Assembly: GCA_000687675.1 (NCBI GenBank)
Contig: JHWS01000002.1
Coordinates: forward strand, 186,001 to 250,000
Reading direction: 5' to 3'
Origin: Lachnospiraceae bacterium NC2008
GTDB taxonomy: Bacteria; Bacillota; Clostridia; Lachnospirales; Lachnospiraceae
DNA: 64,000 nucleotides
Under the pieces are notes generated by a model, which was given only the letters and a program-made list of their open reading frames with translations, had not been told where the DNA came from and did not search any database. Below are positions 46,948-55,835 of the stretch, in pieces (position 1 is the first letter of the stretch; every line of letters begins with the position of its first letter). The position numbers and the translations under genes were made by a program.

Positions 46948-48330
46948 CTATCTATCTTCCATAGGTATGTAACTTCTATGGTGACCAACATACTTATATG
47001 CAGGTCTGACAATCTTACCATGATTGATTATCTCCTCGAGTCTATGAGCGCTCCATCCAGATATTCTTGAAATAGCAAATATTGGAGTAAAGAGTTCTTC
47101 AGGTATTCCAAGCATAGTATAAACAAATCCGCTATAGAAATCTACATTAGCACACACTGGCTTAAATACCCTTCTAGACTCTGTAATCAGTTTAGCAGAA
47201 ATCTTCTCAACTGATTCATAAAGTTCAAACTCTTCCATCATATTCTTTTCTTTAGCCAGTTTCTTGGCATATTCTTTTAGGATTTCGCATCTTGGATCTG
47301 AGATTGTATATACAGCATGACCCATACCATATATAAGCCCCGCCTTGTCAAATGCTTCCTTCTTAAGTATCTTGTTAAGATATTCTTTAAGAGCCTTTTT
47401 ATCCTTATAATCCGGACAATGAGCTTTTATCTCCTTAAACATCTGCTGAACCTTAAGGTTAGCGCCACCGTGTCTAGGTCCCTTAAGGGAAGCTATAGAT
47501 GCTGCTGTAGATGAATAAGTATCAGTTCCTGTAGAAGTAACAACATGAGTTGTAAATGTTGAGTTGTTACCACCGCCGTGATCAGCATGTACTACAAGAG
47601 CTATATCAAGAACCTGAGCTTCAAGCTCAGTAAACTTACCGTCATTTCTAAGCATATAGAGAATATTCTCTGCTGTAGAAAGGTCCTTCTTAGGATTACG
47701 GATAACTAAGTTTTTATCTAAGTTAAAATGTCTGTATGCATGGTAAGCATAAACACTCATAAGAGGCACCTTACCAATTATCTGTAAGCACTGTCTAAGT
47801 ACATTGGCAGAATCAATATCATCAGGATTCTCATCATAAGAATATAATGATAGAATAGCCTTCTGAAGTGAGTTCATTATGTTAGCACTTGGATTATGAA
47901 GCATAACAATACGAACAAATTCTCCTGAAAGTTCCTGTAAATCTGTAAGAACAGACTTAAACGCCTCAAACTGTTCTTCCGTTGGAAGGTTACCAAATAT
48001 AAGTAAATAGGTTATCTCTTCAAAAGCATATCTCCTGCCCTGTAGACCTTTTACTAAATCTTTAACTTCATACCCCTGATAGAATAATCTACCTGGTGCA
48101 GGAACCTTTACTCCATCACTGGTATCAGCTCCTGATACATCTGAAATCTCTGTTAGTCCTGTAAGGACTCCGTTACCGTTAGAATCACGAAGACCACGTT
48201 TAACATCATATTCAATGTATAAACTTTGGTCGATTACACCAGCATTCTCACATTCTTTGAGAAGTTCATTGAACTTCCCTTTACTAGTTTCGTGCAGCTC
48301 CATCATGGAAGTATCGTAATTATTGCCCAT
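46948..48330 (-). CDS. gltA: Citrate synthase
   Basis: This is a 460-residue enzyme condensing oxaloacetate with acetyl-CoA. LVVHADHGGGNNSTFTTHVV and SLKGPRHGGANLKVQ carry the first catalytic His region, YGMGHAVYTISDPR the second, and ISRISGWSAHRLEEI the C-terminal signature; the catalytic Asp is in NVDFYSGFVY. There are no other TCA genes beside it, so it probably serves glutamate synthesis. Confidence 0.93.
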   Translation of the reverse strand: MGNNYDTSMMELHETSKGKFNELLKECENAGVIDQSLYIEYDVKRGLRDSNGNGVLTGLTEISDVSGADTSDGVKVPAPGRLFYQGYEVKDLVKGLQGRRYAFEEITYLLIFGNLPTEEQFEAFKSVLTDLQELSGEFVRIVMLHNPSANIMNSLQKAILSLYSYDENPDDIDSANVLRQCLQIIGKVPLMSVYAYHAYRHFNLDKNLVIRNPKKDLSTAENILYMLRNDGKFTELEAQVLDIALVVHADHGGGNNSTFTTHVVTSTGTDTYSSTAASIASLKGPRHGGANLKVQQMFKEIKAHCPDYKDKKALKEYLNKILKKEAFDKAGLIYGMGHAVYTISDPRCEILKEYAKKLAKEKNMMEEFELYESVEKISAKLITESRRVFKPVCANVDFYSGFVYTMLGIPEELFTPIFAISRISGWSAHRLEEIINHGKIVRPAYKYVGHHRSYIPMEDR

Positions 48331-48377
48331 AGTTCGTCTCCTGTCATAAATTTGTACCGGTAAAAGATAATAATCTT

Positions 48378-49382
48378 TTATCTTATTCTGTCCGGGAAGC
48401 CAACTTTTCGCTGTACTTTTCTAAGTGTCTTTGTTGAATAATACTGAGCCTTCTCAGCATTTTCCTTTATTATAGAATCAAGGAAGTCTTTCTCCTTGAT
48501 AATTCTATTGTATTCATCCTGAAGCGGCTTAAGAACGCCAACTACAGCTTCGCCAACTGCTGTCTTGAAATCACCATAGCCCTTGCCATCGAATTCCTTA
48601 ACAACATCTTCTGGCTGCACATCTTTACATGCACAGTAAATATCAATAAGGTTGTGTATACCCTTCTGAGTATCATTGTACTGAACAGATGCCTCTGAGT
48701 CTGTTACAGCACGCTTAAACTTACGCATAATTGTGTCAGGGTCATCCATAAGATAGATTGATGCATTAACATTCTCATCCGACTTAGACATCTTCTTCTC
48801 TGGTTCCTGAAGGCTCATGATTTTAGCACCAGCCTTACCAAGGTAAGGTTCTGGAATAGTAAATACATCGCCATATACACCGTTGAATCTTTCAGCAATA
48901 TCTCTTGTAAGTTCAAGATGCTGAAGCTGGTCCTTACCAACCGGAACTACATCTGTCTGATAAAGAAGAATATCAGCAGCCATAAGTACTGGATATGTAA
49001 AAAGTCCTGCGTTAATATTATCAGCGTGCTTAGATGACTTATCCTTAAACTGTGTCATACGGTTAAGCTCACCCATGTATGTGAAACAGTTAAGTATCCA
49101 GGCAAGTTCAGCATGTCCACTAACATGTGACTGGTAATAAATACAGTTTTTCTTAGGATCAAGTCCTGCTGCAATATATAAAGAAAGAAGCTTTCTTGCT
49201 CTGCTTCTAAGCTCTGATGGGTCCTGTCTGACCGTTATTGAATGAAGATCAACTACGCTGTAAAAGCATTCATAATCATCACATAAATTCACCCAGTTCT
49301 TTAATGCTCCAAGGTAGTTACCAAGTGTAAGGTTACCTGTAGCCTGCATACCACTGAATAAAACTTTCTTTCCGTCTATCAT
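48378..49382 (-). CDS. trpS: Tryptophanyl-tRNA synthetase
   Basis: This is a 334-residue class I synthetase. The HIGH-equivalent is in TGNLTLGNYLGALKNW and the KMSKS loop is KKMSKSDENVNAS. MAADILLYQTDVVPVGKDQLQHLE is a strong family stretch. No T-box is visible: only 35 bp separate it from the upstream gene. Confidence 0.97.
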   Translation of the reverse strand: MIDGKKVLFSGMQATGNLTLGNYLGALKNWVNLCDDYECFYSVVDLHSITVRQDPSELRSRARKLLSLYIAAGLDPKKNCIYYQSHVSGHAELAWILNCFTYMGELNRMTQFKDKSSKHADNINAGLFTYPVLMAADILLYQTDVVPVGKDQLQHLELTRDIAERFNGVYGDVFTIPEPYLGKAGAKIMSLQEPEKKMSKSDENVNASIYLMDDPDTIMRKFKRAVTDSEASVQYNDTQKGIHNLIDIYCACKDVQPEDVVKEFDGKGYGDFKTAVGEAVVGVLKPLQDEYNRIIKEKDFLDSIIKENAEKAQYYSTKTLRKVQRKVGFPDRIR

Positions 49383-49417
49383 TGTTAATACTCCTTTAAG
49401 TAAATGAATTATAATCG

Positions 49418-49969
49418 CTAGGCATTCTTCAGAATTTTCTTTCTGATAAATGCAAATGTATATTTCTCACCTTTTTCTGCGTACATAGTGAGAAGTAACT
49501 CTATTAATTTAAGAGTCTTTGGATGAAGGAACTGTCTTGTATCCCCTCTGTTAAAGTAATCTAAAGGATCACTTAATTTGAAATTTTCTTTATTGTAAAT
49601 TTTACAAGCCACCACTCTATCTACGAACATCTCACAGATATACTTCTTAGGCATAGGAGCTATTCTAAGTGGCTTGTCCTTATCCTTAACACTAAAGTCT
49701 ATCCAATATTCAAAATGATGCTTGTTTCTTCCCTTGTGATGAAGCCAGGCTTTGCTGTAACCATTAGCCTCAACTTCTGCTGTATTAGGGCTTCTTGTTC
49801 CCTGATAATATCTAACACCAGTTATAAATTCCTCTGGTGTATATTTAGATAGGTCATGTAAAAGTCCCTGCTTATATAAACCAAGCCTGAAACAGCCTTC
49901 CATAACAAGGAGCTTATGATTTGTAATTGTTTTAAAATGCTTTATAGCATTATTTATATGATTATTCAT
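49418..49969 (-). CDS. DUF5662-family protein
   Basis: This is a 183-residue protein. HDLSKYTPEEF, YYQGTRSPN and WLHHKGRNKHHFEYW give a His/Asp-rich pattern seen in DUF5662, also found in phages, and suggest a metal site like that of HD-type hydrolases. Biochemical role unknown. The ATG at 49969 has AAGGG upstream; longer in-frame starts reach 50056 without a better site. Confidence 0.65.
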   Translation of the reverse strand: MNNHINNAIKHFKTITNHKLLVMEGCFRLGLYKQGLLHDLSKYTPEEFITGVRYYQGTRSPNTAEVEANGYSKAWLHHKGRNKHHFEYWIDFSVKDKDKPLRIAPMPKKYICEMFVDRVVACKIYNKENFKLSDPLDYFNRGDTRQFLHPKTLKLIELLLTMYAEKGEKYTFAFIRKKILKNA

Positions 49970-50018
49970 ACTACTGCCCTTCATAAACATACACTTTGAT
50001 ATAATAGCACAAAAACTA

Positions 50019-50048
50019 TTGTTTTCCAACATCATAAACAGATATAAT
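50019..50048 (+). promoter_or_regulatory. Promoter of the DUF1292 gene
   Basis: TTGTTT at 50019-50024 and TATAAT at 50043-50048 with an 18-bp spacer. Transcription would begin about 55 nt before the ATG. Confidence 0.55.
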
Positions 50049-50108
50049 AGTAGCAAGTCAGTTGTAATAAGGACTTAAATCACATATTCAAATTGGAGGA
50101 ATGCTAAT

Positions 50109-50438
50109 ATGGCAGATAAGACACATAAAGAGAACAATTCGCCTGAGGAAGAGATGTATGTTGAGCTTGAGCTTGATGAAGGCACAGTTAAATGCTCAAT
50201 AGTTACAATCTTTGAATGTAATGAGAAAGACTACATAGCTCTTCTCCCACTTAACAAAGATGGTGAAAATGAAGACGGCGAAGTATGGATATATGGTTAC
50301 AAAGAAGATGAGAATGACCCTGAAGCTGAGCCAGAGCTTATTTATATTGACGATGATGATGAGTATGAAGCAGCTTCTGATGCATTTGATGAACTTCTTG
50401 ATAGTCAGGAATTCGATGAACTTGTTGATGGAGAATAG
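50109..50438 (+). CDS. DUF1292-family small acidic protein
   Basis: This is a 109-residue, very acidic protein. EMYVELELDEGTVKCSIVTIFE and DYIALLPLN match DUF1292 (YrzB-like), found across Firmicutes with unknown function; the C-terminus is almost all Asp and Glu. TTGGAGG precedes the ATG. It is a single-gene unit with its own promoter and terminator. Confidence 0.85.
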   Translation: MADKTHKENNSPEEEMYVELELDEGTVKCSIVTIFECNEKDYIALLPLNKDGENEDGEVWIYGYKEDENDPEAEPELIYIDDDDEYEAASDAFDELLDSQEFDELVDGE

Positions 50439-50466
50439 CTCCAGTCGTTTACCCTATAATAATTAT

Positions 50467-50499
50467 GCCCGCTATACTAGTTAGTAAAGCGGGCTTTTT
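50467..50499 (+). terminator. Terminator between DUF1292 and the PLP decarboxylase gene
   Basis: A GCCCGCT / AGCGGGC stem with extra inner TACT/AGTA pairing is followed by TTTTT. It can serve both convergent genes. Confidence 0.88.
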
Positions 50500-50501
50500 A
50501 T

Positions 50502-51956
50502 TTATTCTAAGATAACGTCTATAGTCTCGATATTGTATTTTTTCATCATAGCTATATGATTTTCCTTTATTCGCTCCCCTGGTGCTGCAATAAGTAATGC
50601 TGGCGGGCAGGATAAGTTAAAGGCTCCACATATTCTACCAAGACTCTTGTTTACAGGTACTATCTCTTTAGGGGCAAATAAAGCTTCTCTTATAGTTATT
50701 ATCTCTTCGTTTTGATGTTTCACGCTGACAGTTTGTGAAACATTGTTATCTTGTGAAACACCATCTGTTTGTGAAACATATTTATGATATGAAACAACAT
50801 CAAGCTTCTCTTCTATTTTCTTTAAAGACTCTAGGCCAGATTCTGGTGTAAGCATCATAACAAGATAGTCCTGATCTGCGTACTCACATTCTATGTTTAA
50901 TTTGGATAATTCTTTTGATAAAGCTATTCCATCTTTGCAATTAATTACTAATTTAAGTGGATCTGAATCTAGAATATTCCAACCTTTGGTCTTAAGACTG
51001 TTTTTTAATTCATATATATTATCTATATATGAATTAAGTTTTCCTCTATATCCATCAGCTATGTATCTGTTGCAAAGGTCAAGAGACTGTAATATCAAAT
51101 AAGAAGGAGATGTTGAGCCAAATGGTAACATACATGACTTTATATAATGTTTCACAGTGCCCATCTGTGAAACAATGATTTTATTATAGTATTCCTTTGA
51201 AAGGTGCAAATAAGCACCACCTGTTAATACAGGTAAAGTCTTATGTGCTGAATCACAGCATATATCAGCCCCCGCTTCTAAAGGATGGACTAATATTTCA
51301 CGCAAAGTCTTGTTTTCTATATTTTTCTCTTTTGTTTCACAGTTAATAAAAGCAAGGTATGCTCCGTGAGCATTATCAATAATTAAAGGTTTATTATATG
51401 AATGAATAAGATTAGCTAATAAACCTACATCAAGAACATTTCCAATATAATCTGGACTTGTAGCATATAAACCTATTGGTTCATAACCTTTTTCATTAAT
51501 ATATTTCTCAGCCTGACAGGTTATATCTTCATAATCGAAGCGTCCAAAATAACTAGTAGCAGAATCTTTTGGATATATCCAACATACATCAAGGTCAAGA
51601 AGAGCTGCTCCACTAAGAAATGCACTGTGGCAGTTACGAAGAGCAATAATATAAGGCCTGCTTTTAAGTCCTTCTCTCTTCCACTGGCAAAGAGCAATAT
51701 TAAGCATAGACTTTATGCACTGGCTTGAACCCTCAGTAGAATAAACAGTTAGTCCCGAGCCAAAGATATATGTTGCTGCCCCTTCACTTTCATTGATAAT
51801 ACCATTAGCGAGATACAAGGCATCTGCACCTGAAACTTCAGTAATATCTAAGGCCTCTATACCAAGATATGCCGCGCCCTTATGGCCCGGCATATGTGCT
51901 CTTATCTTATTTTTATTTGCATATTCTTTTACAAAATCTGCTATAGGAGTATTCAT
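50502..51956 (-). CDS. Orn/Lys/Arg decarboxylase-family PLP enzyme
   Basis: This is a 484-residue fold-type I PLP protein. AHMPGHKGAAYLG, EVSGADALYLANGII, VYSTEGSSQCIKSML and the PLP-lysine motif CDSAHKTLPVLTGGAYLH are family signatures. It is the short form, as in Bacillus YaaO/SpeA-like proteins. The C-terminal part holds a linker with a six-residue repeat (VSQTDG VSQDNN VSQTVS) unlike the family. The substrate (arginine, lysine or ornithine) cannot be set. It begins 7 bp after the radical SAM gene. Confidence 0.85.
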   Translation of the reverse strand: MNTPIADFVKEYANKNKIRAHMPGHKGAAYLGIEALDITEVSGADALYLANGIINESEGAATYIFGSGLTVYSTEGSSQCIKSMLNIALCQWKREGLKSRPYIIALRNCHSAFLSGAALLDLDVCWIYPKDSATSYFGRFDYEDITCQAEKYINEKGYEPIGLYATSPDYIGNVLDVGLLANLIHSYNKPLIIDNAHGAYLAFINCETKEKNIENKTLREILVHPLEAGADICCDSAHKTLPVLTGGAYLHLSKEYYNKIIVSQMGTVKHYIKSCMLPFGSTSPSYLILQSLDLCNRYIADGYRGKLNSYIDNIYELKNSLKTKGWNILDSDPLKLVINCKDGIALSKELSKLNIECEYADQDYLVMMLTPESGLESLKKIEEKLDVVSYHKYVSQTDGVSQDNNVSQTVSVKHQNEEIITIREALFAPKEIVPVNKSLGRICGAFNLSCPPALLIAAPGERIKENHIAMMKKYNIETIDVILE

Positions 51957-51963
51957 AGATTTA

Positions 51964-53370
51964 CTATTCGTTTAAATCTTCCTTATTGCTTAAACCTTCT
52001 TCTTCCTCGCAAACTCTCATCATAACCGCGCACTCTATACGCTTCTTAAAAAGTTCGCATCCCGGTTTATATATACCCTTTATGCTTCCTGAAGCGTGAT
52101 ATCCGTTTGCTGCGCAGCCACCTGAACAGTAAAGCTGAGCCCAGCAGTCTCTACATTCTTCTCTAGCATAAGCATTACAGCTTCTAAAGTCATCTCTAAG
52201 AGCTTCGTTATTAATACCATTAAAAATATCGCCAAGCTTATATTTTTCATCACCAACAAACTGATGGCAAGGATATAAATCTCCCCAAGGAGTAACTGCC
52301 ATATATTCAGTACCTACGCCGCAGCCTGAAATACGCTTATAGATACATGGACCACCTTTAAGATCAAGCATATAGTGATAGAAAGTAATAGGCTTACCTT
52401 CTCTTTCACGTCTAAGCATATCCTTAGCAAGGATTTCATACTGCTGTTTTACAATTTCAATATCTTCTGGAGTAAGAGAAGCTTCATCCTCTGGCTTACC
52501 AACTACAGGTTCCATACTAAGTTCGGTAAAGCCAAGATCTGCCATATGGAATACATCATTAGTAAAGTCAGGATTAGCATGAGTAAATGTTCCACGCATA
52601 TAGTAATTTTTACCGCCTCTTGCCTTAACAAGTTTCTGGAACTTAGGAACTATTACGTCATAGCTTCCTCTACCCTTATAATCTACTCTAAGTCTATCAT
52701 TTATTTCTTTTCTACCATCAAGAGAAAGAACTACGTTTGACATCTCCTTATTGGCAAAGTCAATAACATCATCGTCAATAAGCATACCATTAGTAGTTAA
52801 TGTAAATCTAAAGTTCTTATGTTTTTCTTTTTCTATACTTCTGGCATAAGCTACAATCTGCTTAACTACATCAAAGTTCATAAGAGGTTCGCCGCCAAAG
52901 AAGTCAACTTCAAGGTTAACACGCTTACCAGAATGTTCCACAAGAAAATCTAAAGCTCTCTTACCAACTTCAAAACTCATTAAGCCTCTGTCACCGTTAT
53001 ATTTACCCTGTGCTGCAAAGCAATAAGAGCATGTAAGGTTACAGGTATGAGCAACATGAAGACAAAGAGCCTTAATTACATCGCCGCTTCTTTCCTTGAA
53101 AGTTCCAGCCATGTCCTCATAATTATTAGGAGTAAATAATTTGCCAGCATCTCTAAGCTCACAAATATCATCATAGCAATCTTCAAGTTCAGATCGTGAA
53201 ACATCGTCTCTTCCAGCGTATTTTTCAAGAAGACTATTAATTAATACCTCTTTGTCTATATTCTCAAAGCCTTCTATCATGTCATATGCCACTTCATCAA
53301 CACTATGAACAGAGCCTGAACATGTATCAAGAACTATATTGTATCCATTTAACTTATACTGATGTACCAT
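51964..53370 (-). CDS. scfB: Radical SAM maturase of the SCIFF ranthipeptide
   Basis: This is a 468-residue radical SAM/SPASM enzyme. Residues 1-85 form a peptide-recognition (RRE-like) domain. The SAM cluster motif is Cys110-x3-Cys114-x2-Cys117 (HTCNLTCSYCFAAQG), then DFFGGEPLMNF. SPASM-type Cys motifs lie near the end (CGVGTEYMAVTPWGDLYPC, CRDCWAQLYCSGGC, PGCELF). It installs thioether bonds on the Cys-rich peptide encoded just upstream. An attenuator-like hairpin lies between the two. Confidence 0.96.
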   Translation of the reverse strand: MVHQYKLNGYNIVLDTCSGSVHSVDEVAYDMIEGFENIDKEVLINSLLEKYAGRDDVSRSELEDCYDDICELRDAGKLFTPNNYEDMAGTFKERSGDVIKALCLHVAHTCNLTCSYCFAAQGKYNGDRGLMSFEVGKRALDFLVEHSGKRVNLEVDFFGGEPLMNFDVVKQIVAYARSIEKEKHKNFRFTLTTNGMLIDDDVIDFANKEMSNVVLSLDGRKEINDRLRVDYKGRGSYDVIVPKFQKLVKARGGKNYYMRGTFTHANPDFTNDVFHMADLGFTELSMEPVVGKPEDEASLTPEDIEIVKQQYEILAKDMLRREREGKPITFYHYMLDLKGGPCIYKRISGCGVGTEYMAVTPWGDLYPCHQFVGDEKYKLGDIFNGINNEALRDDFRSCNAYAREECRDCWAQLYCSGGCAANGYHASGSIKGIYKPGCELFKKRIECAVMMRVCEEEEGLSNKEDLNE

Positions 53371-53456
53371 TGTTACCTCTATCTATAAATAATATCTTAT
53401 AAATCATTTTCCACGCCAACCATATAAATTTAAAGCTTGTGGTATATAGGCGTAAA

Positions 53457-53482
53457 AAATGGTGCCTTACAAGGCACCATTT
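53457..53482 (-). terminator. Terminator/attenuator between scfA and scfB
   Basis: A perfect 12-bp stem (AAATGGTGCCTT / AAGGCACCATTT) with a 2-nt loop is followed on the minus strand by TTTTTTACG, directly after the peptide stop. It would make far more peptide message than maturase message. A second ACGCC/GGCGT stem lies downstream at 53413-53453. Confidence 0.88.
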
Positions 53483-53484
53483 AA

Positions 53485-53631
53485 TTACTTATTGTTGTTC
53501 TCGCACTTCTGGTTAGCTACACCGCAGCTTGTCTTGCAAGCGCTCTGGCATGATGTCTGGCACTCACCACATCCGCCCTTCTTTGCGCTTTCGCAAAGGT
53601 TGCGAGTCTCAAGAGTCTTTATTCTTTTCAT
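53485..53631 (-). CDS. scfA: SCIFF ranthipeptide precursor (seven cysteines)
   Basis: This is a 48-residue peptide beginning MKRIKTLETRNLCESAKKGG. The core has Cys21, 24, 28, 32, 36 and 43, the six that define SCIFF (Six Cysteines in Forty-Five), with CQTSCQSACKTSC intact. An extra Cys13 lies in the leader, where Gln is usual. AAAGGAG precedes the ATG. It is too short for most gene finders. Thioether formation by ScfB is known for the family; the biological role is reported as unclear or quorum related. Confidence 0.96.
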   Translation of the reverse strand: MKRIKTLETRNLCESAKKGGCGECQTSCQSACKTSCGVANQKCENNNK

Positions 53632-53665
53632 GATAATATCTCCTTTACTCAAAATAACTTATTAA

Positions 53666-53694
53666 AGTTTACCATAACCACCAAGCCTCTGCAA
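53666..53694 (-). promoter_or_regulatory. Promoter of scfA
   Basis: On the minus strand TTGCAG (53689-53694) and TAAACT (53666-53671) are separated by 17 bp, about 40 bp upstream of the peptide ATG. Confidence 0.6.
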
Positions 53695-53776
53695 GAAGAA
53701 AGCAAGTATTATTTGTTAAATGTATAATTTATCCTATAAATACAAAGTTTTCACGTCATGGTTTAAACAATCCATA

Positions 53777-55603
53777 CTAGGATAATTCTGATAAGAATCT
53801 ACTTTTAGGGAATCTGTTATCATTCCCTTTCTTTAGATATGTAATAAAGAGGTTTTCTTTAGCTCTTGTCATGGCTACGTAGAAAACTCGTCTTTCCTCT
53901 TCTATAGCCTCAATAGTTGTTGCCTTTTTAGAAGGAACATTACCTTCGTTTACTTCAGGTAAGATTACATGCTTATACTCTAACCCTTTAGAGCCATGCA
54001 TAGTTATAAAGGTTACTGCGTCAGCATCTTCATCAGTACTAGCTGCAGCCTTGTCCATATCTTCCTGATACTTATCTAATAGTTCAAGTAATCCCTTATA
54101 ACCATGTGCCTTCTTTGAAATCTCAGCTAATAAATCCATAGCTTCTATTAGTTCATTAACCTTCTCCTGCCCACCAGTTATATTCTTTACAGCATATTCC
54201 TCATAGCCAATCTTCTTACGAATAAAGTTTATTGCAGCAAACATGGAATAATCTTTTATAAAGTTCAAATCGTAAACTAATTTCTTAATATTTCTTTTAG
54301 CATAGTCTGGTAGCCCCGGTACTTTTAAAGCATCTTCTAAGTTAGAATCTTTATTTTCAAAATACTCTCGTTTAATATACCTAACTGGTTTATTAATTAT
54401 TTTAAATATTCCTGCCCTGGTTTTCTCACCATAGGCGTATTCTAAATAAGCAAGAATATCCTTAACAGCATAATGTTCTAATATATTTCTTGGCTTTTCC
54501 TTAAACTTAAACGGTATCTCATTAATGCTGAATATAGTTGTTAGATTTCTGGCCAGGTTATTAGTTCTAAATATTAAAGCTATATCTTTATATAAACACT
54601 TCCTCTTTAATGTCTTTATAAGGTTCAATATATACCCATATTCTTCATCCTTGGTATTAAACTCCAGAACCTGTATCTCGCTTCCGACTTCATTAACTGA
54701 TTCAAGATTCTTCTTAAAGCGCTTTTGATTATGACCAATAAAGTAACTTGCTGCATCAACTATTCTCTTACTAGACCTATAATTTTTATTAAGTAACACC
54801 CTTTTAACATCCGGATAATCCTTATGAAAAGAAAGCATAATTCCTGGCTCTGAGCCTCTAAATCCATATATAGACTGGTCATCATCCCCAACTATAAACA
54901 GATTATTCTCAGGCCGGGCCAGCATCTTTATTACTTCATACTGCATAGGATTAATATCCTGAAATTCATCTATAAGAATATATTTATAAACCACCTGCCA
55001 CTTCTTTAATATGTCAGGCTTTGCCTTAAAGAGCTGATAACAATGAAGTACCATATCATCAAAATCAAGTTTCTTATACTCCTTAAGCATCGAACCATAT
55101 TCGTTATAAATCTTGGTAAATGTTTCCCTTGATGTAAAAGAAATATCAAGGTCAGATGGTAGACTACCATCATTTTTAATTTTAGATATGCAAGATAGTA
55201 TTTCTTCAGTATAATCTCCGTCTATCTGGTCCTTATCAAAGGAGGATAATACCATCTTTAAATATTCTCTTTTTTCTTTTTCAGTAATTATATTAGAAAA
55301 TGTCAGATTATATGTTTCTTTTAAGATATGAAAATAGATAGCGTGAAATGTTCCGAAAGTCACTGGATAATACTTCTCATCCATTAGTTTTTCAAATCGC
55401 CCTTGCATCTCCAAGGCTGATGCTTTAGTAAAAGTAATTACCAATATCTCTTCTGGCGGAACTCCCGATACCTCTATTAGATTTTTAAGTCGATTAGTAA
55501 TAACGAATGTTTTGCCAGAACCTGGACCAGCAAGCACCATCATAGGTCCATCCTTATGCTTAATAGCAATCTCCTGTTCTTTGTTGCAGCCTATAATAAC
55601 CAC
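53777..55603 (-). CDS. UvrD/PcrA-family ATP-dependent helicase
   Basis: This is a 608-residue superfamily I helicase. Motif I is LAGPGSGKTFVITNRL, motif II ILIDEFQDINPMQYE, motif III DDDQSIYGFRGSEPG, motif IV-type VLLNKNYRS, motif V TMHGSKGLEYKHVI and motif VI RRVFYVAMTRAKENLF. It is shorter than PcrA/UvrD (about 720) and lacks their C-terminal arm. The start is uncertain: GTG at 55603 sits almost against the GGAAGGG site, so an ATT a few codons in is possible. Confidence 0.9.
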   Translation of the reverse strand: MVIIGCNKEQEIAIKHKDGPMMVLAGPGSGKTFVITNRLKNLIEVSGVPPEEILVITFTKASALEMQGRFEKLMDEKYYPVTFGTFHAIYFHILKETYNLTFSNIITEKEKREYLKMVLSSFDKDQIDGDYTEEILSCISKIKNDGSLPSDLDISFTSRETFTKIYNEYGSMLKEYKKLDFDDMVLHCYQLFKAKPDILKKWQVVYKYILIDEFQDINPMQYEVIKMLARPENNLFIVGDDDQSIYGFRGSEPGIMLSFHKDYPDVKRVLLNKNYRSSKRIVDAASYFIGHNQKRFKKNLESVNEVGSEIQVLEFNTKDEEYGYILNLIKTLKRKCLYKDIALIFRTNNLARNLTTIFSINEIPFKFKEKPRNILEHYAVKDILAYLEYAYGEKTRAGIFKIINKPVRYIKREYFENKDSNLEDALKVPGLPDYAKRNIKKLVYDLNFIKDYSMFAAINFIRKKIGYEEYAVKNITGGQEKVNELIEAMDLLAEISKKAHGYKGLLELLDKYQEDMDKAAASTDEDADAVTFITMHGSKGLEYKHVILPEVNEGNVPSKKATTIEAIEEERRVFYVAMTRAKENLFITYLKKGNDNRFPKSRFLSELS

Positions 55604-55768
55604 ACCCTTCCATATTAGATTTTAAAGAATTGAGTCTCGCCGCGAAATACGCGATAACGAAATATAGATTAATAGAAATATATTTATTATATGACCGCAG
55701 GGTAAGATTTCCTGCAGCCATATATAAATAATAAAGAATATTAACAGTCAATATTGGCTTGACATAAT

Positions 55769-55816
55769 AAATAGATACAAGCCTAAGACGCTTGCAATAA
55801 TGAATAGATACAAGCC
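55769..55816. repeat. Short direct repeat between gltX and the helicase gene
   Basis: The stretch AATAGATACAAGCC occurs twice about 33 bp apart, preceded in both by ATAAT. The remaining 55604-55768 is AT-rich with no gene I can support; a 90-codon frame there has no family features. Confidence 0.5.
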
Positions 55817-55835
55817 AAGGAAGTTTGCCCAAAAT

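Noticed and set aside
55560-55832. A 90-codon minus-strand frame upstream of the helicase
   Set aside because: It overlaps the helicase start, has skewed composition and shows no family features.
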